Origin: Prevotella heparinolytica
Lineage (GTDB): Bacteria > Bacteroidota > Bacteroidia > Bacteroidales > Bacteroidaceae
Length of the DNA: 64,000 bases
Direction of reading: 5' to 3'
Assembly (NCBI RefSeq): GCF_004342845.1
Contig: NZ_SLXB01000003.1
Coordinates: 62,001 to 126,000 of the forward strand
Shown here: in pieces, positions 36,159 through 46,125 of the stretch
How positions within the stretch are numbered: the stretch's first letter is position 1
Layout: every line of letters begins with the position of its first letter
The notes under the pieces: model-generated
Seen by the model: the letters and a program-made list of their open reading frames with translations, nothing else
Told to the model about the DNA's origin: nothing
The model's database searches: none
Position numbers and translations under genes: made by a program

Positions 36159-36219
36159 AGCCCGGAACCTAGTGGCCTACACCATCAACCGGATGAAAGT
36201 AAGCCGCAGATTCCGGGCT
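36159..36219. terminator. Possible hairpin before the cca stop
   Basis: AGCCCGGAA (36159-36167) pairs with TTCCGGGCT (36211-36219) across a 43-base loop. No T-run; weak evidence. Confidence 0.3.
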
Positions 36220-36239
36220 GAAGACGAATAAGACAAGTT

Positions 36240-37670
36240 CTAAACCTCTTTCAGCCCCATTTTTTCCGCCCGTTGCAACATGAATGCACGGGCAGCTTCG
36301 TATTCATTGGGGATAACACCGTCCAGAATGGCATCTTTGATGGCGCTCTTCAACGCTCCTACCTGACGGCAAGGAGAAAGTCCGAAAGTTTTCATGATTT
36401 CTTCCCCGCTCACCGGAGGCTGGAAATTGCGGACACGGTCGCGTTCCTCCAAGTCTTTCAGCTTTTGGCGCACCAGCCGGAAATTATTCAGAAAACGTTT
36501 CTTGCGCTCCATGTTTTTGGACGTGATGTCGGCCTCGCACAAAGTCATCAGGCTGTCTATATCATCTCCGGCCTCAAACAGAAGACGACGCACGGCCGAA
36601 TCGGTCACTACATCGTCGGCAATCACGATGGGACGCATGTGCAGATTCACCATCTTCTGAACAAATTTCATTTTCTCGTTCATAGGTAACTTCATCTTGC
36701 GGAAGATTCCGGGTATCATCTTCTCGCCGATGAAGTTATGATTATGGAAAGTCCAGCCGGCGCGGGGTTCCCAACGCTTGGTAACGGGTTTGGCTATATC
36801 ATGCAGGATTGCCGCCCAGCGCAACCAAAGGTCGTCGGTTTGCTTGCTGATATTGTCGAGCACTTCGAGCGTATGGTAGAAATTATCCTTGTGTGCCCGT
36901 CCGTTACGGGTTTCCACACCTTGCAAAGCCACGAATTCGGGGAAGATGAGCGGAAGCAGACCGCAACGGTCCAAGTCGATAAATCCTTTGGAGGGTATGG
37001 GAGAAAGGATGATTTTGTTCAATTCATCGGCAATACGCTCTTTAGAGATGATGGAGATGCGATCACGGTTGCGACATAACGAATCGAACGTATCGTCGTC
37101 TATATAAAAGTTCAGCTGGGTAGCAAAGCGGATGCAGCGCATCATGCGCAAAGGGTCGTCGCTGAAAGTTATGTCGGGGTCGAGCGGCGTGCGTATGGTT
37201 CTCTCCCGCATGTCTTCCATACCGCCGAAAGGGTCTACCAGCTCTCCGTAGCGTGCACGGTTCAGGCATACGGCCAACGCATTGATGGTAAAGTCGCGGC
37301 GGTTTTGGTCATCTTCCAAAGTACCGTCTTCCACAATCGGCTTACGTGAATCGTGCGTATAAGACTCTTTTCGTGCTCCCACGAATTCCACCTCCACGCC
37401 ACGATATTTCACCTGCGCCGTACCGAAGTTCTTGAAGACAGAAACATGCGCGCCGTGTCCCAAGCGCTTTCCCAACGCTTCGGCCATTGCAATGCCGCTA
37501 CCCACCACCACTACATCGATATCCTTGGAGGGACGTTGCAAGAATATGTCGCGCACATATCCGCCCACTACATAGCATTCTACTCCCAATTCATCAGCAG
37601 TTTCGGAAATCTGCTTGAATATATCGTCACTGAAACGCGCTTTCAGCTCTTCTGCCGTCAACTCTATCAT
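36240..37670 (-). CDS. cca: CCA tRNA nucleotidyltransferase / poly(A) polymerase family with HD domain
   Basis: 476 residues. The class II nucleotidyltransferase head shows VVGGYVRDIFLQRPSKDIDV with GG, the R and the DxD metal motif, then RRDFTINALAVCL and DDPLRMMRCIRFATQL. A C-terminal HD domain is present (AAILHDIAKPVTKRW). It adds or repairs the CCA end of tRNA; some relatives polyadenylate RNA, so specificity is by family. Divergent from the lipoprotein gene at 37764. Confidence 0.9.
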   Translation of the reverse strand: MIELTAEELKARFSDDIFKQISETADELGVECYVVGGYVRDIFLQRPSKDIDVVVVGSGIAMAEALGKRLGHGAHVSVFKNFGTAQVKYRGVEVEFVGARKESYTHDSRKPIVEDGTLEDDQNRRDFTINALAVCLNRARYGELVDPFGGMEDMRERTIRTPLDPDITFSDDPLRMMRCIRFATQLNFYIDDDTFDSLCRNRDRISIISKERIADELNKIILSPIPSKGFIDLDRCGLLPLIFPEFVALQGVETRNGRAHKDNFYHTLEVLDNISKQTDDLWLRWAAILHDIAKPVTKRWEPRAGWTFHNHNFIGEKMIPGIFRKMKLPMNEKMKFVQKMVNLHMRPIVIADDVVTDSAVRRLLFEAGDDIDSLMTLCEADITSKNMERKKRFLNNFRLVRQKLKDLEERDRVRNFQPPVSGEEIMKTFGLSPCRQVGALKSAIKDAILDGVIPNEYEAARAFMLQRAEKMGLKEV

Positions 37671-37695
37671 TTGTCAATTAATCAGTTTGAGGACA

Positions 37696-37736
37696 CAAAG
37701 ATACGGATATTATTTCTAAATTTTACACTATCTTTG
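37696..37736. promoter_or_regulatory. Divergent -7 boxes for cca and the 37764 lipoprotein
   Basis: Plus-strand CAAAGATA (37696-37703) is TATCTTTG on the minus strand for cca; TATCTTTG at 37729-37736 serves the plus-strand gene 28 bases downstream. Confidence 0.55.
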
Positions 37737-37763
37737 CCCCCGCTAACTCCAAGAACTACAATT

Positions 37764-38594
37764 ATGAAGAAAAGATTGCTAATGATGTGCCTATGCTGCA
37801 CACTCTTCTCTTGCAACGACACCGAGAAAAAAGCCGAAGAAAAACTGCAAGCTGCCCGCAATGCTTTCGAGCAAGGCAACTACAATGAAGCGAAAATTCT
37901 CATTGACAGCATCAAGACGCTTTATCCCAAAGCTTTCGATGTACGCCGTGCCGGCATCGGGCTGATGCAGGAAATCGAACTGAAAGAACAAGAAAGGAGT
38001 CTGCTCTACCTTGACAGCATGCTTCAAGCCAAACAACAGGTATTCGATGCCATCAAAAGCAAATACATCTTTGAGAAAGAAGCCGAATATCAGAACATCG
38101 GACACTACCTGCATCCGTCACAAGTCATAGAGAAAAACCTGCACCGCTCTTTCCTCCGCTTTCAGGTAGACGAAAACGGCATAATGAGTATGACCTCCAT
38201 CTATTGCGGCTTCCGCAACATCCACCACATTGCAGTCAAGGTAATTGCTCCCGACGGAAGCTTCGCCGAAACACCTGCCTCCAAAGACAGCTACGAAACC
38301 ACCGACCTCGGCGAAAAGATTGAAAAAGCAGATTATAAAATGGGAGAGGACGGCAACGTCATGGGATTTCTTTACTTAAATAAGGACAACAACATAAAAG
38401 TACAATATCAAGGAGAACGTCCCTATTCCACCGCCATGTCTCCCACAGACCGCGAAGCCCTTGCCGATGTCCATGAACTGGCACAACTGCTCTCGTCTAT
38501 CTCCGAGATTAAAAAGAACATGGAGGAAGCCAACCTGAAGATAGGATTTGTAAAGCGGAAGATGGAGGAAAGAGAGAAAAAGAATATAGAATAA
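37764..38594 (+). CDS. Hypothetical lipoprotein, helical, tetratricopeptide-like start
   Basis: 276 residues from ATG 37764; a long in-frame extension upstream is antisense to cca and crosses the promoter. The signal MMCLCCTLFSCND gives a lipobox with Cys at about 17. Residues 20-110 (EEKLQAARNAFEQGNYNEAK) look like a single tetratricopeptide-type helix pair followed by coiled coil; a central beta-rich part (Leu-Arg-Phe-Gln-Val to Asp-Asn-Asn-Ile-Lys-Val) and a second coiled coil (ISEIKKNMEEANLKIGF) follow. I do not recognise a function. Likely a periplasm-facing membrane lipoprotein. Confidence 0.75.
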   Translation: MKKRLLMMCLCCTLFSCNDTEKKAEEKLQAARNAFEQGNYNEAKILIDSIKTLYPKAFDVRRAGIGLMQEIELKEQERSLLYLDSMLQAKQQVFDAIKSKYIFEKEAEYQNIGHYLHPSQVIEKNLHRSFLRFQVDENGIMSMTSIYCGFRNIHHIAVKVIAPDGSFAETPASKDSYETTDLGEKIEKADYKMGEDGNVMGFLYLNKDNNIKVQYQGERPYSTAMSPTDREALADVHELAQLLSSISEIKKNMEEANLKIGFVKRKMEEREKKNIE

Positions 38595-38614
38595 AAAGTA
38601 AATTGCCAACAAGG

Positions 38615-38679
38615 ATTAAAACAACTGGGTGATAAAACCGTAACTAACTACGATTCTTACCACCCAGCGCTGTTTTAAT
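38615..38679. terminator. Bidirectional terminator
   Basis: ATTAAAACA and CTGGGTG on the left pair with CACCCAG and TGTTTTAAT on the right. It fills the gap between the convergent lipoprotein and receiver genes, and the T/A-rich outer parts serve both strands. Confidence 0.75.
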
Positions 38680-38698
38680 AATCTTTACCGATACGTTC

Positions 38699-39100
38699 TT
38701 ACCAAACTAATTTTGGCAGGTACTTGCTTAGGCACATGCGTAAAGCATTCAAAGTAATCGGCTTCACTAATACTTCCGATGCACCACAGTCCAAAGCCTT
38801 CTCACGATCGGACATAAAAGCATAAGCTGTCTGCATAATTACAGGCAATTCCTTATCCTCCTCACGTATAAGCATCGTAGCATCCAGACCGTTCATAACA
38901 GGCATCTTGATATCCATCAAAACTGCTTCAACCTTGCTACGATTCTCCTTAAATAAATTCACAATCTCCTCGCCGTTTCTTGCCCATAGTATCTCGCATT
39001 TCTTACCGATGATGGCTTTTATCAGCTTAAAATTACTTTCATCATCTTCTGCGACCAGAATAAGCGGTCGGTACTCTTCCGACATTTTTTCAGTTTCCAT
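38699..39100 (-). CDS. Stand-alone response-regulator receiver protein
   Basis: 133 residues, one receiver domain with no output domain. All phosphorylation residues are present: acidic pair Glu18-Asp19, acceptor Asp63 in LMDIKMPVMNG, Thr91 and Lys113 in LVKP. Such CheY-like proteins act through partners, often hybrid histidine kinases. No kinase gene is near. Monocistronic with -7 box TATCTTTG on the minus strand (39127-39134). Confidence 0.9.
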   Translation of the reverse strand: METEKMSEEYRPLILVAEDDESNFKLIKAIIGKKCEILWARNGEEIVNLFKENRSKVEAVLMDIKMPVMNGLDATMLIREEDKELPVIMQTAYAFMSDREKALDCGASEVLVKPITLNALRMCLSKYLPKLVW

Positions 39101-39459
39101 GACCTTTGTATTTCGTTTTATAGTTGCAAAGATAATAAAAAATAATGTAAAGTTCTTATTTTTAGAGGAGATAAGCTGTTTCTTAACATAAGAAACGATC
39201 TAATTTTCCTTGAAAAGTTTTTTATCCGGCTTCTTTTCGACCGTTTTCCCCCTTTTTAACTCGCTGCATAGCTCACTGCCTCCTCCTAAGAACAGTCTCT
39301 CATTCATAATTTCAGGATGAGAGTTCGCTTTCATCTGCATGCTTTGATTTCACATGAAGCGAAGGCCGACAACCCCTCCATACAAAAAAAACGAACAACT
39401 TATTTTTATTCTCTATTCGGTTTACACTATCTTTGCACCCTATTTCAAAAGAAGAAGCA
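39101..39459. other. 359-base divergent intergenic region with two promoters
   Basis: Minus-strand TATCTTTG (39127-39134) serves the receiver gene and plus-strand TATCTTTG (39428-39435) the ABC-F gene. A small hairpin GTTTCTTA/TAAGAAAC lies at 39178-39196. Nothing else is recognised. Confidence 0.6.
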
Positions 39460-41097
39460 ATGATTTCCATAGACGGACTGGCCGTAGAATTTGGCGGCAC
39501 CACTTTATTCAGTGACATATCATTCGTTATCAACGAAAAAGACCGCATTGCCCTGATGGGGAAAAACGGAGCCGGTAAAAGTACCTTATTGAAGATTTTG
39601 GCAGGTGTGAGACAACCTACCCGAGGCAAGATATCTGCTCCCAAAGATTGCATCATAGCCTATCTGCCTCAGCACCTCATGACAGAAGACGGGCGTACTG
39701 TCTTTCAGGAGGCAGCGCAAGCTTTTGCCCATCTGCACGAAATGGAGGCTGAAATAGAACGGCTCAATAAAGAACTTGAGATGCGTACCGACTACGAAAG
39801 CGACAGCTACATGGAACTTATCGAGCACGTATCTACCCTGAGCGAGAAATTCTATGCCATAGACGCTACAAACTATGAAGAAGATGTAGAAAAAGCGTTG
39901 CTCGGACTGGGATTCGTGCGCGAAGACTTCGACCGCCCCACCAGCAACTTCAGTGGCGGATGGCGCATGCGCATCGAACTGGCCAAACTGCTATTGCAAA
40001 AGCCTGATGTACTCTTACTGGACGAACCGACGAACCACTTAGACATAGAATCCATACAATGGCTGGAAGATTTCCTTATCAACAACGGGAAAGCGGTCAT
40101 CGTCATCAGCCACGACCGCAAGTTCGTGGATAACATCACTACCCGTACCATCGAAGTAACCATGGGGCGGATTTATGATTACAAAGTAAACTATTCCAAA
40201 TACCTGGAACTGCGTAAAGAACGCCGCGAACAACAGCAGAAAGCATACGACGAACAGCAGAAGTTCATTGCCGAGACCAAAGAATTCATCGAACGCTTCA
40301 AAGGTACATATTCCAAAACCCTGCAAGTGCAAAGCCGGGTAAAAATACTGGAAAAGCTGGAACTTCTTGAAGTAGACGAGGAAGATACCTCGGCACTGCG
40401 ACTCAAATTCCCTCCTTCGCCCCGTTCGGGCAATTATCCTGTCATCATGGAAAGCGTGGGCAAGAGTTACGGAGAGCATGTGGTGTTCAAAAATGCCAAC
40501 CTCACCATAGAACGGGGCGACAAGGTGGCCTTTGTAGGAAAGAACGGCGAAGGAAAATCTACTTTAGTGAAGTGCATCATGAATGAAATAGAACATGAAG
40601 GCACACTCACAATAGGCCACAATGTACAGATAGGCTACTTTGCACAAAACCAGGCATCTTTGCTGGATGAGAACCTGACTGTGTTCCAGACCATCGACGA
40701 TGTGGCAAAAGGAGAAATTCGCAACAAGATACGCGACTTGCTGGGTGCTTTCATGTTCGGCGGCCCCGAAGAGTCCATGAAGAAGGTAAAGGTGCTTTCG
40801 GGCGGAGAGCGCACACGCCTTGCCATGATCAAGCTGTTGCTCGAACCGGTCAACCTGTTGATATTGGACGAACCTACCAACCATCTGGATATAAAGACCA
40901 AAGACATCTTGAAACAAGCCCTTCTGGATTTTGACGGTACCCTCATCCTCGTAAGCCACGACCGCGACTTTCTGGACGGGCTGGTGAGCAAGGTTTACGA
41001 ATTCGGCAACAAGCAGGTGAAAGAGCATTTGAGCGGTATCTACGAGTTCCTCGAAAAGAAGAAAATGGATTCGTTGCGCGAACTGGAGAGGAAATAA
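39460..41097 (+). CDS. ABC-F family ATPase (translation factor type)
   Basis: 545 residues from ATG 39460, preferred because the -7 box overlaps the upstream alternative start at 39433. Two ABC domains without membrane spans: Walker A GKNGAGKST and signature FSGGWRMRIELAKLL, Walker B DVLLLDEPTNHLD in the first; GKNGEGKST, LSGGERTRLAMIKLL and LLILDEPTNHLD in the second, joined by a charged linker (ELRKERREQQQKAYDEQQKF). ABC-F proteins act on the ribosome E site, as translation regulators or antibiotic protection factors. Housekeeping rather than resistance is more likely, as no drug-resistance context is seen. Confidence 0.9.
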   Translation: MISIDGLAVEFGGTTLFSDISFVINEKDRIALMGKNGAGKSTLLKILAGVRQPTRGKISAPKDCIIAYLPQHLMTEDGRTVFQEAAQAFAHLHEMEAEIERLNKELEMRTDYESDSYMELIEHVSTLSEKFYAIDATNYEEDVEKALLGLGFVREDFDRPTSNFSGGWRMRIELAKLLLQKPDVLLLDEPTNHLDIESIQWLEDFLINNGKAVIVISHDRKFVDNITTRTIEVTMGRIYDYKVNYSKYLELRKERREQQQKAYDEQQKFIAETKEFIERFKGTYSKTLQVQSRVKILEKLELLEVDEEDTSALRLKFPPSPRSGNYPVIMESVGKSYGEHVVFKNANLTIERGDKVAFVGKNGEGKSTLVKCIMNEIEHEGTLTIGHNVQIGYFAQNQASLLDENLTVFQTIDDVAKGEIRNKIRDLLGAFMFGGPEESMKKVKVLSGGERTRLAMIKLLLEPVNLLILDEPTNHLDIKTKDILKQALLDFDGTLILVSHDRDFLDGLVSKVYEFGNKQVKEHLSGIYEFLEKKKMDSLRELERK

Positions 41098-41143
41098 ACC
41101 GCTTTTTTACCTTTCTACACTTGTTTATTAAATCATGAACCTT

Positions 41144-41151
41144 TATCTTTG
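41144..41151 (+). promoter_or_regulatory. Predicted -7 box for the metal efflux operon
   Basis: TATCTTTG, 21 bases before the first ATG at 41173; the T-rich CTTGTTTATT lies at the -33 distance. Confidence 0.55.
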
Positions 41152-41172
41152 CGCCCATACAAAGATAAAGGA

Positions 41173-41577
41173 ATGAAAAAGAGACAGCGCATATCCGTAC
41201 TTCTTCTCTTCATCAGCCTGATCATGCTGATGGTTCCTGTCATTCCCCACCATCATCATGCAGACGGACTGATATGCATGAAGAACGATATCACCGCCGA
41301 CTGCTGCGAACACCACCATACTTCCGACGCCGGACATTGTTGTTGCGACACCGGATGTCTCACGACTCATTTCGTGCAACAAACGCCCGGAGCCGATGTT
41401 TCTTCGCTTTCCGAAACCTTATGGGCGGTCACTTTATTCATAGAGCCGCTTTCCAATTTGTTAATTCTACCCGAACTTGACTCACGAAGGCAGGATTGCA
41501 TCTATATAGAATCTCTTCACGGCACGTTTATCACACGTGCCGCGGGACTTCGCGCCCCTCCTTCTGTTCTTGCTTAA
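41173..41577 (+). CDS. Small His/Cys-rich envelope protein (DUF6769-like)
   Basis: 134 residues. One N-terminal hydrophobic segment (9-24) is followed by HHHHADG, then CCEHHHTSDAGHCCCDTGC, a dense metal-binding stretch, a second mildly hydrophobic part (LWAVTLFIEPLSNLLILP) and the ending LRAPPSVLA. It heads the efflux operon, 113 bases before the adaptor gene. It may sense or chaperone the metal in the periplasm. Family name is from memory and tentative; the metal cannot be told. Confidence 0.75.
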   Translation: MKKRQRISVLLLFISLIMLMVPVIPHHHHADGLICMKNDITADCCEHHHTSDAGHCCCDTGCLTTHFVQQTPGADVSSLSETLWAVTLFIEPLSNLLILPELDSRRQDCIYIESLHGTFITRAAGLRAPPSVLA

Positions 41578-41690
41578 ACGCTATCGATAATTATCGAAAG
41601 CCGTTTTTACACCTATTTGAGAGCATGCAACCGGATTGCACGCTCCATTCCCCCATTTTGCACCCAAACAAAAAAGCAAGAACAAACATC

Positions 41691-42890
41691 ATGAGAAAAA
41701 TCTTTTTCACGGGAGTCATAGGATTATTCCTGTTAGGCTCCTGCAACAGTAAGTCCGAAAAATGCCACGAAGGACACAATCATGAGCCCCACAATCATGA
41801 ACAACACAACCATGCCCACAAAGATTGTAACCACGAGCATGAGGAGCAAAAAAACAATGATGACGGAAGCGATGAGATTATCTTCCCCCCTGCCAAAGCA
41901 CAAGCTGCCGGCATAGTTGTGAGCACCGTAGAACCGGGAGTTTTCCATCAAGTTATCAGAGCCGGAGGGCAAGTGCTGGCCGCCCGGGGAGATGAAAGTA
42001 TGGTGGTAGCCCCCGTGGCAGGCATCGTGTCATTCAAAGGCAAGGTGATTGAAGGCATGGACGTAAGCAAAGGTACTGCACTGGCCATATTGTCATCAAA
42101 GGGCATGAGCGACGGTGACCCGGTACAAAAAGTCCGTGTGGCCTATGAAGCCTCCAAAAAAGAATACGAGCGTATGAAAGCGCTTGTAGACAACAAAATA
42201 GTGTCGGAAAAGGAATTCACCCAAGCCGAACAAACCTATCAGAACGCCCGTATCAGCTACGAGTCGGTAGCCAAGAATCACTCTGCCGGTGGACAAACGG
42301 TAGTTGCCCCTATCGGCGGATATGTGAAAGATTTGCTGGTGAAAGAAGGCGACTACGTAGCCATAGGCCAGCCTCTGGCGAGCATCACTCAAAACAGAAG
42401 ATTGTTCCTGCGTGCCGATGTGTCTGAGAAGTATTATCCTTACCTGCGCACCATCGGTTCGGCTAACTTCTGCACTCCTTATAATAATAAGGTATATGCA
42501 CTGAAAGATTTGGGCGGCCGCATACTCTCTTACGGGAAAGCCTCAGGCGAAAACGGCTACTACGTCCCCGTAACTTTCGAATTCGACAACAAAGGAGATA
42601 TCATCCCCGGGTCGTATGTAGAAGTATTCCTGCTTTCTTCACCGATGGAGAACGTCATCACCCTGCCCCACAGTGCGCTGACAGAGGAACAAGGCAGTTT
42701 CTTCGTCTACTTGCAACTGGACGAAGAGGGGTATCGGAAACAGTTGGTGACTCTTGGCGCAGACAATGGAGAATGTGTACAGATACTCTCCGGAGTGAAA
42801 TCCGGGGATCGTGTGGTGACTCAAGGAGCCTATCAGGTTAAACTGGCTTCGGCAGCCAATGCCATCCCGGCCCATAGCCACGAACATTAA
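41691..42890 (+). CDS. RND efflux periplasmic adaptor lipoprotein (CzcB/CusB-like)
   Basis: 399 residues from ATG 41691; the longer frame overlaps the upstream gene and lacks a signal. Lipobox LFLLGSC (Cys17), then a histidine-rich tail at about 23-53 (HEGHNHEPHNHEQHNH...) unusual in length, the barrel-lipoyl parts (VVAPVAGIVSFKGKVIEG and VVAPIGGYVKDLLVKEGDYV), and an alpha hairpin between them. It links the inner-membrane pump to the outer-membrane channel. The His-rich start may load metal onto the pump, which favours zinc, cobalt, nickel or cadmium over copper, by inference. Confidence 0.9.
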   Translation: MRKIFFTGVIGLFLLGSCNSKSEKCHEGHNHEPHNHEQHNHAHKDCNHEHEEQKNNDDGSDEIIFPPAKAQAAGIVVSTVEPGVFHQVIRAGGQVLAARGDESMVVAPVAGIVSFKGKVIEGMDVSKGTALAILSSKGMSDGDPVQKVRVAYEASKKEYERMKALVDNKIVSEKEFTQAEQTYQNARISYESVAKNHSAGGQTVVAPIGGYVKDLLVKEGDYVAIGQPLASITQNRRLFLRADVSEKYYPYLRTIGSANFCTPYNNKVYALKDLGGRILSYGKASGENGYYVPVTFEFDNKGDIIPGSYVEVFLLSSPMENVITLPHSALTEEQGSFFVYLQLDEEGYRKQLVTLGADNGECVQILSGVKSGDRVVTQGAYQVKLASAANAIPAHSHEH

Positions 42891-42942
42891 GCCTCTTCCG
42901 ATTGAACAAACGCAGAATTGATAAATAATAAATATAGCAAAC

Positions 42943-45900
42943 GTGTTAAACAAGATAATCAGTTATTCGCTTAGCAACCGCATGCTGGTGTTGGCAGCAT
43001 CCATGCTGTTGCTGATTGGTGGTACATATACCGCCATGCATACGGAAGTGGACGTGTTTCCCGACCTTAACGCACCTACGGTGGTCATCATGACCGAAGC
43101 CAACGGTATGGCGGCGGAAGAGGTGGAACAGCTTGTCACCTTCCCTGTTGAAACGGCCGTGAACGGTGCAACCGGTGTACGCCGTGTACGTTCCTCTTCC
43201 ACAAACGGGTTTTCTGTTGTGTGGGTGGAATTTGACTGGGATACGGATATTTACTTAGCCCGTCAGATTGTCAGCGAGAAGCTCTCCATAGTCGGCGAAT
43301 CATTACCGCCCAATGTGGGTAAACCGACATTAGGGCCACAATCGTCCATCTTAGGCGAGATGCTGATTGTGGGCCTGACAGCAGACTCTACTTCCATGCT
43401 GGATTTGCGCACCATCGCCGACCGCATCATACGTCCGCGCCTGCTCTCCACCGGAGGTGTGGCTCAGGTCGCCGTATTGGGTGGGGACATCAAGGAATAT
43501 CAGATTCGATTAGATCCGGAACGGATGCGCCATTACGACATCAGTCTGGATGAAGTGATGGATGCAACACGCCAAATGAATCTGAACGCCAACGGCGGAG
43601 TGCTTTACGAGTATGGCAACGAATACATTGTACGCGGTCTATTGTCCACCGACCGCACGGAACGTATGGGCAAGGCCGTTGTGCGCAGCAAGGACGCTTC
43701 TCACGCCCCCGTCTTGCTGGAAGACATTGCCGACATCGGCACAGGAGCCAAACAGCCGCGGCTGGGTACTGCCTCGGAACGCGGTAAAGCAGCCGTGCTG
43801 ATGACCGTCACCAAGCAACCCGCCACAAGTACTCTGGAGTTGACCGACAAACTGGAAACTTCACTGAAAGAGTTGCAAAAGAACCTGCCTCCCGACGTGA
43901 AAGTATCTACAGACATTTTCCGTCAAAGCCGTTTCATCGAAAGCTCCATCGGAAACGTACAAAAGTCGCTATTGGAGGGTGGCATCTTCGTTGTCATCGT
44001 CCTTTTCCTGTTCCTTGCCAATGTACGTACCACGGTCATCTCACTGGTATCGCTGCCCCTGTCGTTGATAGCCTCCGTTCTTGCCCTGCACTGCATGGGA
44101 CTTACCATCAACACCATGAGCCTCGGTGGCATGGCCATCGCCATCGGCTCGCTGGTAGACGATGCCATTGTAGATGTGGAAAACGTGTACAAGCGGCTGC
44201 GCGAAAACCGGCAGAAGCCCGTCGAGGAACAACTGCCTATCACAGAAGTGGTGTTCAACGCCTCCAAAGAAGTACGCATGCCCATCCTCAACTCTACATT
44301 AATAATTATCGTGAGCTTCGTGCCCCTGTTCTTCCTGAGCGGAATGGAAGGCCGGATGCTCGTACCTTTGGGCATTGCATTCATCGTGGCACTGACTGCC
44401 TCCACCGTTGTAGCACTGACCGTCACACCGGTACTCTGCTCCTTTCTGCTGGGAAAAGAAAATATCGGGAAAAAAGAAAGTGTAAATGATGAATCCGTCG
44501 TGGCACGCAAAATGAAAGAATGGTACGAGCAAGCGCTGACCCGGGTGTTAGCACACAATAGAAGCGTACTGGGAGGCAGCATCGTGCTGTTCATAACGGC
44601 ACTTGCCTGTTTCTTCACTTTGGGACGCTCTTTTCTTCCTCCCTTCAACGAAGGTTCGTTTACCATCAACTTATCATCGCTCCCCGGAATCTCGCTGGAG
44701 GAGAGCGATAAGATGGGACGCCGTGCCGAAGAATTGCTGCTTTCCATTCCCGAAATACAGACCGTGGCTCGTAAAACGGGGCGTGCCGAACTGGACGAGC
44801 ACGCCTTGGGCGTAAACGTTTCAGAGATTGAAGCTCCCTTTGAGCTGAAGAATCGTCCGCGTAGCGAGCTCGTGGCCGAAGTACGCGAGAAGTTAGGTAG
44901 CATCGTGGGAGCCAACATCGAAATAGGACAACCCATCAGTCACCGCATCGACGCCATGCTATCCGGAACGAAGGCCAATATCGCCATCAAGCTCTTTGGT
45001 GACGACCTGAACCGCATGTTCGCTTTAGGCAACGAAATCAAGAACGCCATTCAAGACATTCCCGGAATTGCCGACTTAAATGTGGAGCAACAGATCGAAC
45101 GGCCGCAACTGATCCTTTCGCCCAAGCGGGAGATGCTTGCCAAATATGGCATTACGCTACCGAAATTCGCAGAAGCGGTCAACATTTGTCTGGCAGGCGA
45201 AACCGTCTCTCAGGTTTATGAAAAGACACAGAGTTTCGATATTACCGTCCGCATCAAAGAGGACTTTCGCAACGGGATGGAGCGAATAGGCAACCTGATG
45301 ATCGATACGGGCGACGGACAGAAAATCCCGTTGAACTATGTGGCGGAAATCCGTTCTGCCATGGGGCCGAACACTATCAGCCGAGAGAACGTGAAACGTA
45401 AAATCGTCATCTCCGCCAATGTGTCGGACCGCGACCTGCGAAGTGTGGTGAATGACATACAGCAACGGGTGGACAACCAGATAAACCTGCCGGAAGGCTA
45501 CCACCTTGAATATGGAGGCCAGTTTGAAAGCGAACAAGCTGCAAGCCGCACACTGGCACTGACCTCGTTCATATCCATCGTGGTCATCTTCCTGCTGCTT
45601 TATCATGAGTTCCGCAGCGTGAAAGAGAGTGCCATCATCCTCATCAATCTGCCATTGGCCTTGATTGGCGGTGTATTTGCCCTGCTTGTCACAACGGGCG
45701 AGGTCAGCATTCCTGCCATCATCGGGTTCATATCCTTGTTTGGCATCGCCACCCGGAACGGGATGTTGCTCATCAGCCACTACAAGCATCTTCAAGGAGA
45801 AGGTTACAGTCTGCACGACAGTATTGTACGCGGTTCGCTGGATCGTCTGAACCCGATTCTGATGACAGCCTTGTCGTCCGCTTTGGCACTCATCCCGCTG

Positions 45901-46059
45901 GCACTCGGCGGCGACCTGCCGGGCAACGAGATACAAAGCCCGATGGCCAAAGTGATTTTGGGCGGACTGCTGACCTCTACGTTCCTGAACGGGTTTATTG
46001 TACCGATAGTTTACAGCCTCTCCTCCATAGAGAGAGGAAAGAGATATCCGACTAAGTAA
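42943..46059 (+). CDS. Heavy-metal RND efflux pump (CzcA/CusA family)
   Basis: 1038 residues from a GTG start. Inner-membrane proton antiporter with 12 expected spans and two large periplasmic loops. HME-RND hallmarks: ATGVRRVRSSSTNGFSVV, LGPQSSILGEM, and the membrane-four motif GSLVDDAIVDVENVYKR with the acidic residues for proton relay, and FISLFGIATRNGMLLISHY. Second gene after the adaptor and 66 bases before the outer-membrane channel, giving a full tripartite export system. Specificity between Zn/Co/Cd and Cu/Ag is not settled. Confidence 0.92.
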   Translation: MLNKIISYSLSNRMLVLAASMLLLIGGTYTAMHTEVDVFPDLNAPTVVIMTEANGMAAEEVEQLVTFPVETAVNGATGVRRVRSSSTNGFSVVWVEFDWDTDIYLARQIVSEKLSIVGESLPPNVGKPTLGPQSSILGEMLIVGLTADSTSMLDLRTIADRIIRPRLLSTGGVAQVAVLGGDIKEYQIRLDPERMRHYDISLDEVMDATRQMNLNANGGVLYEYGNEYIVRGLLSTDRTERMGKAVVRSKDASHAPVLLEDIADIGTGAKQPRLGTASERGKAAVLMTVTKQPATSTLELTDKLETSLKELQKNLPPDVKVSTDIFRQSRFIESSIGNVQKSLLEGGIFVVIVLFLFLANVRTTVISLVSLPLSLIASVLALHCMGLTINTMSLGGMAIAIGSLVDDAIVDVENVYKRLRENRQKPVEEQLPITEVVFNASKEVRMPILNSTLIIIVSFVPLFFLSGMEGRMLVPLGIAFIVALTASTVVALTVTPVLCSFLLGKENIGKKESVNDESVVARKMKEWYEQALTRVLAHNRSVLGGSIVLFITALACFFTLGRSFLPPFNEGSFTINLSSLPGISLEESDKMGRRAEELLLSIPEIQTVARKTGRAELDEHALGVNVSEIEAPFELKNRPRSELVAEVREKLGSIVGANIEIGQPISHRIDAMLSGTKANIAIKLFGDDLNRMFALGNEIKNAIQDIPGIADLNVEQQIERPQLILSPKREMLAKYGITLPKFAEAVNICLAGETVSQVYEKTQSFDITVRIKEDFRNGMERIGNLMIDTGDGQKIPLNYVAEIRSAMGPNTISRENVKRKIVISANVSDRDLRSVVNDIQQRVDNQINLPEGYHLEYGGQFESEQAASRTLALTSFISIVVIFLLLYHEFRSVKESAIILINLPLALIGGVFALLVTTGEVSIPAIIGFISLFGIATRNGMLLISHYKHLQGEGYSLHDSIVRGSLDRLNPILMTALSSALALIPLALGGDLPGNEIQSPMAKVILGGLLTSTFLNGFIVPIVYSLSSIERGKRYPTK

Positions 46060-46125
46060 ATACAAATTAAAAAAAACTCTCATCCTGCCCCCTCTACAGG
46101 AGAGGACAGGAGAGAGGCTTCCGTT

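Noticed and set aside
35947..36231. Repeat protein ORFs (SNLQYG-type repeats) here and at 57365-57652
   Set aside because: They are translations of the 23-bp array (69 bases give 23 residues), open in several frames because the unit lacks stops, with no ribosome site or relation to neighbours.
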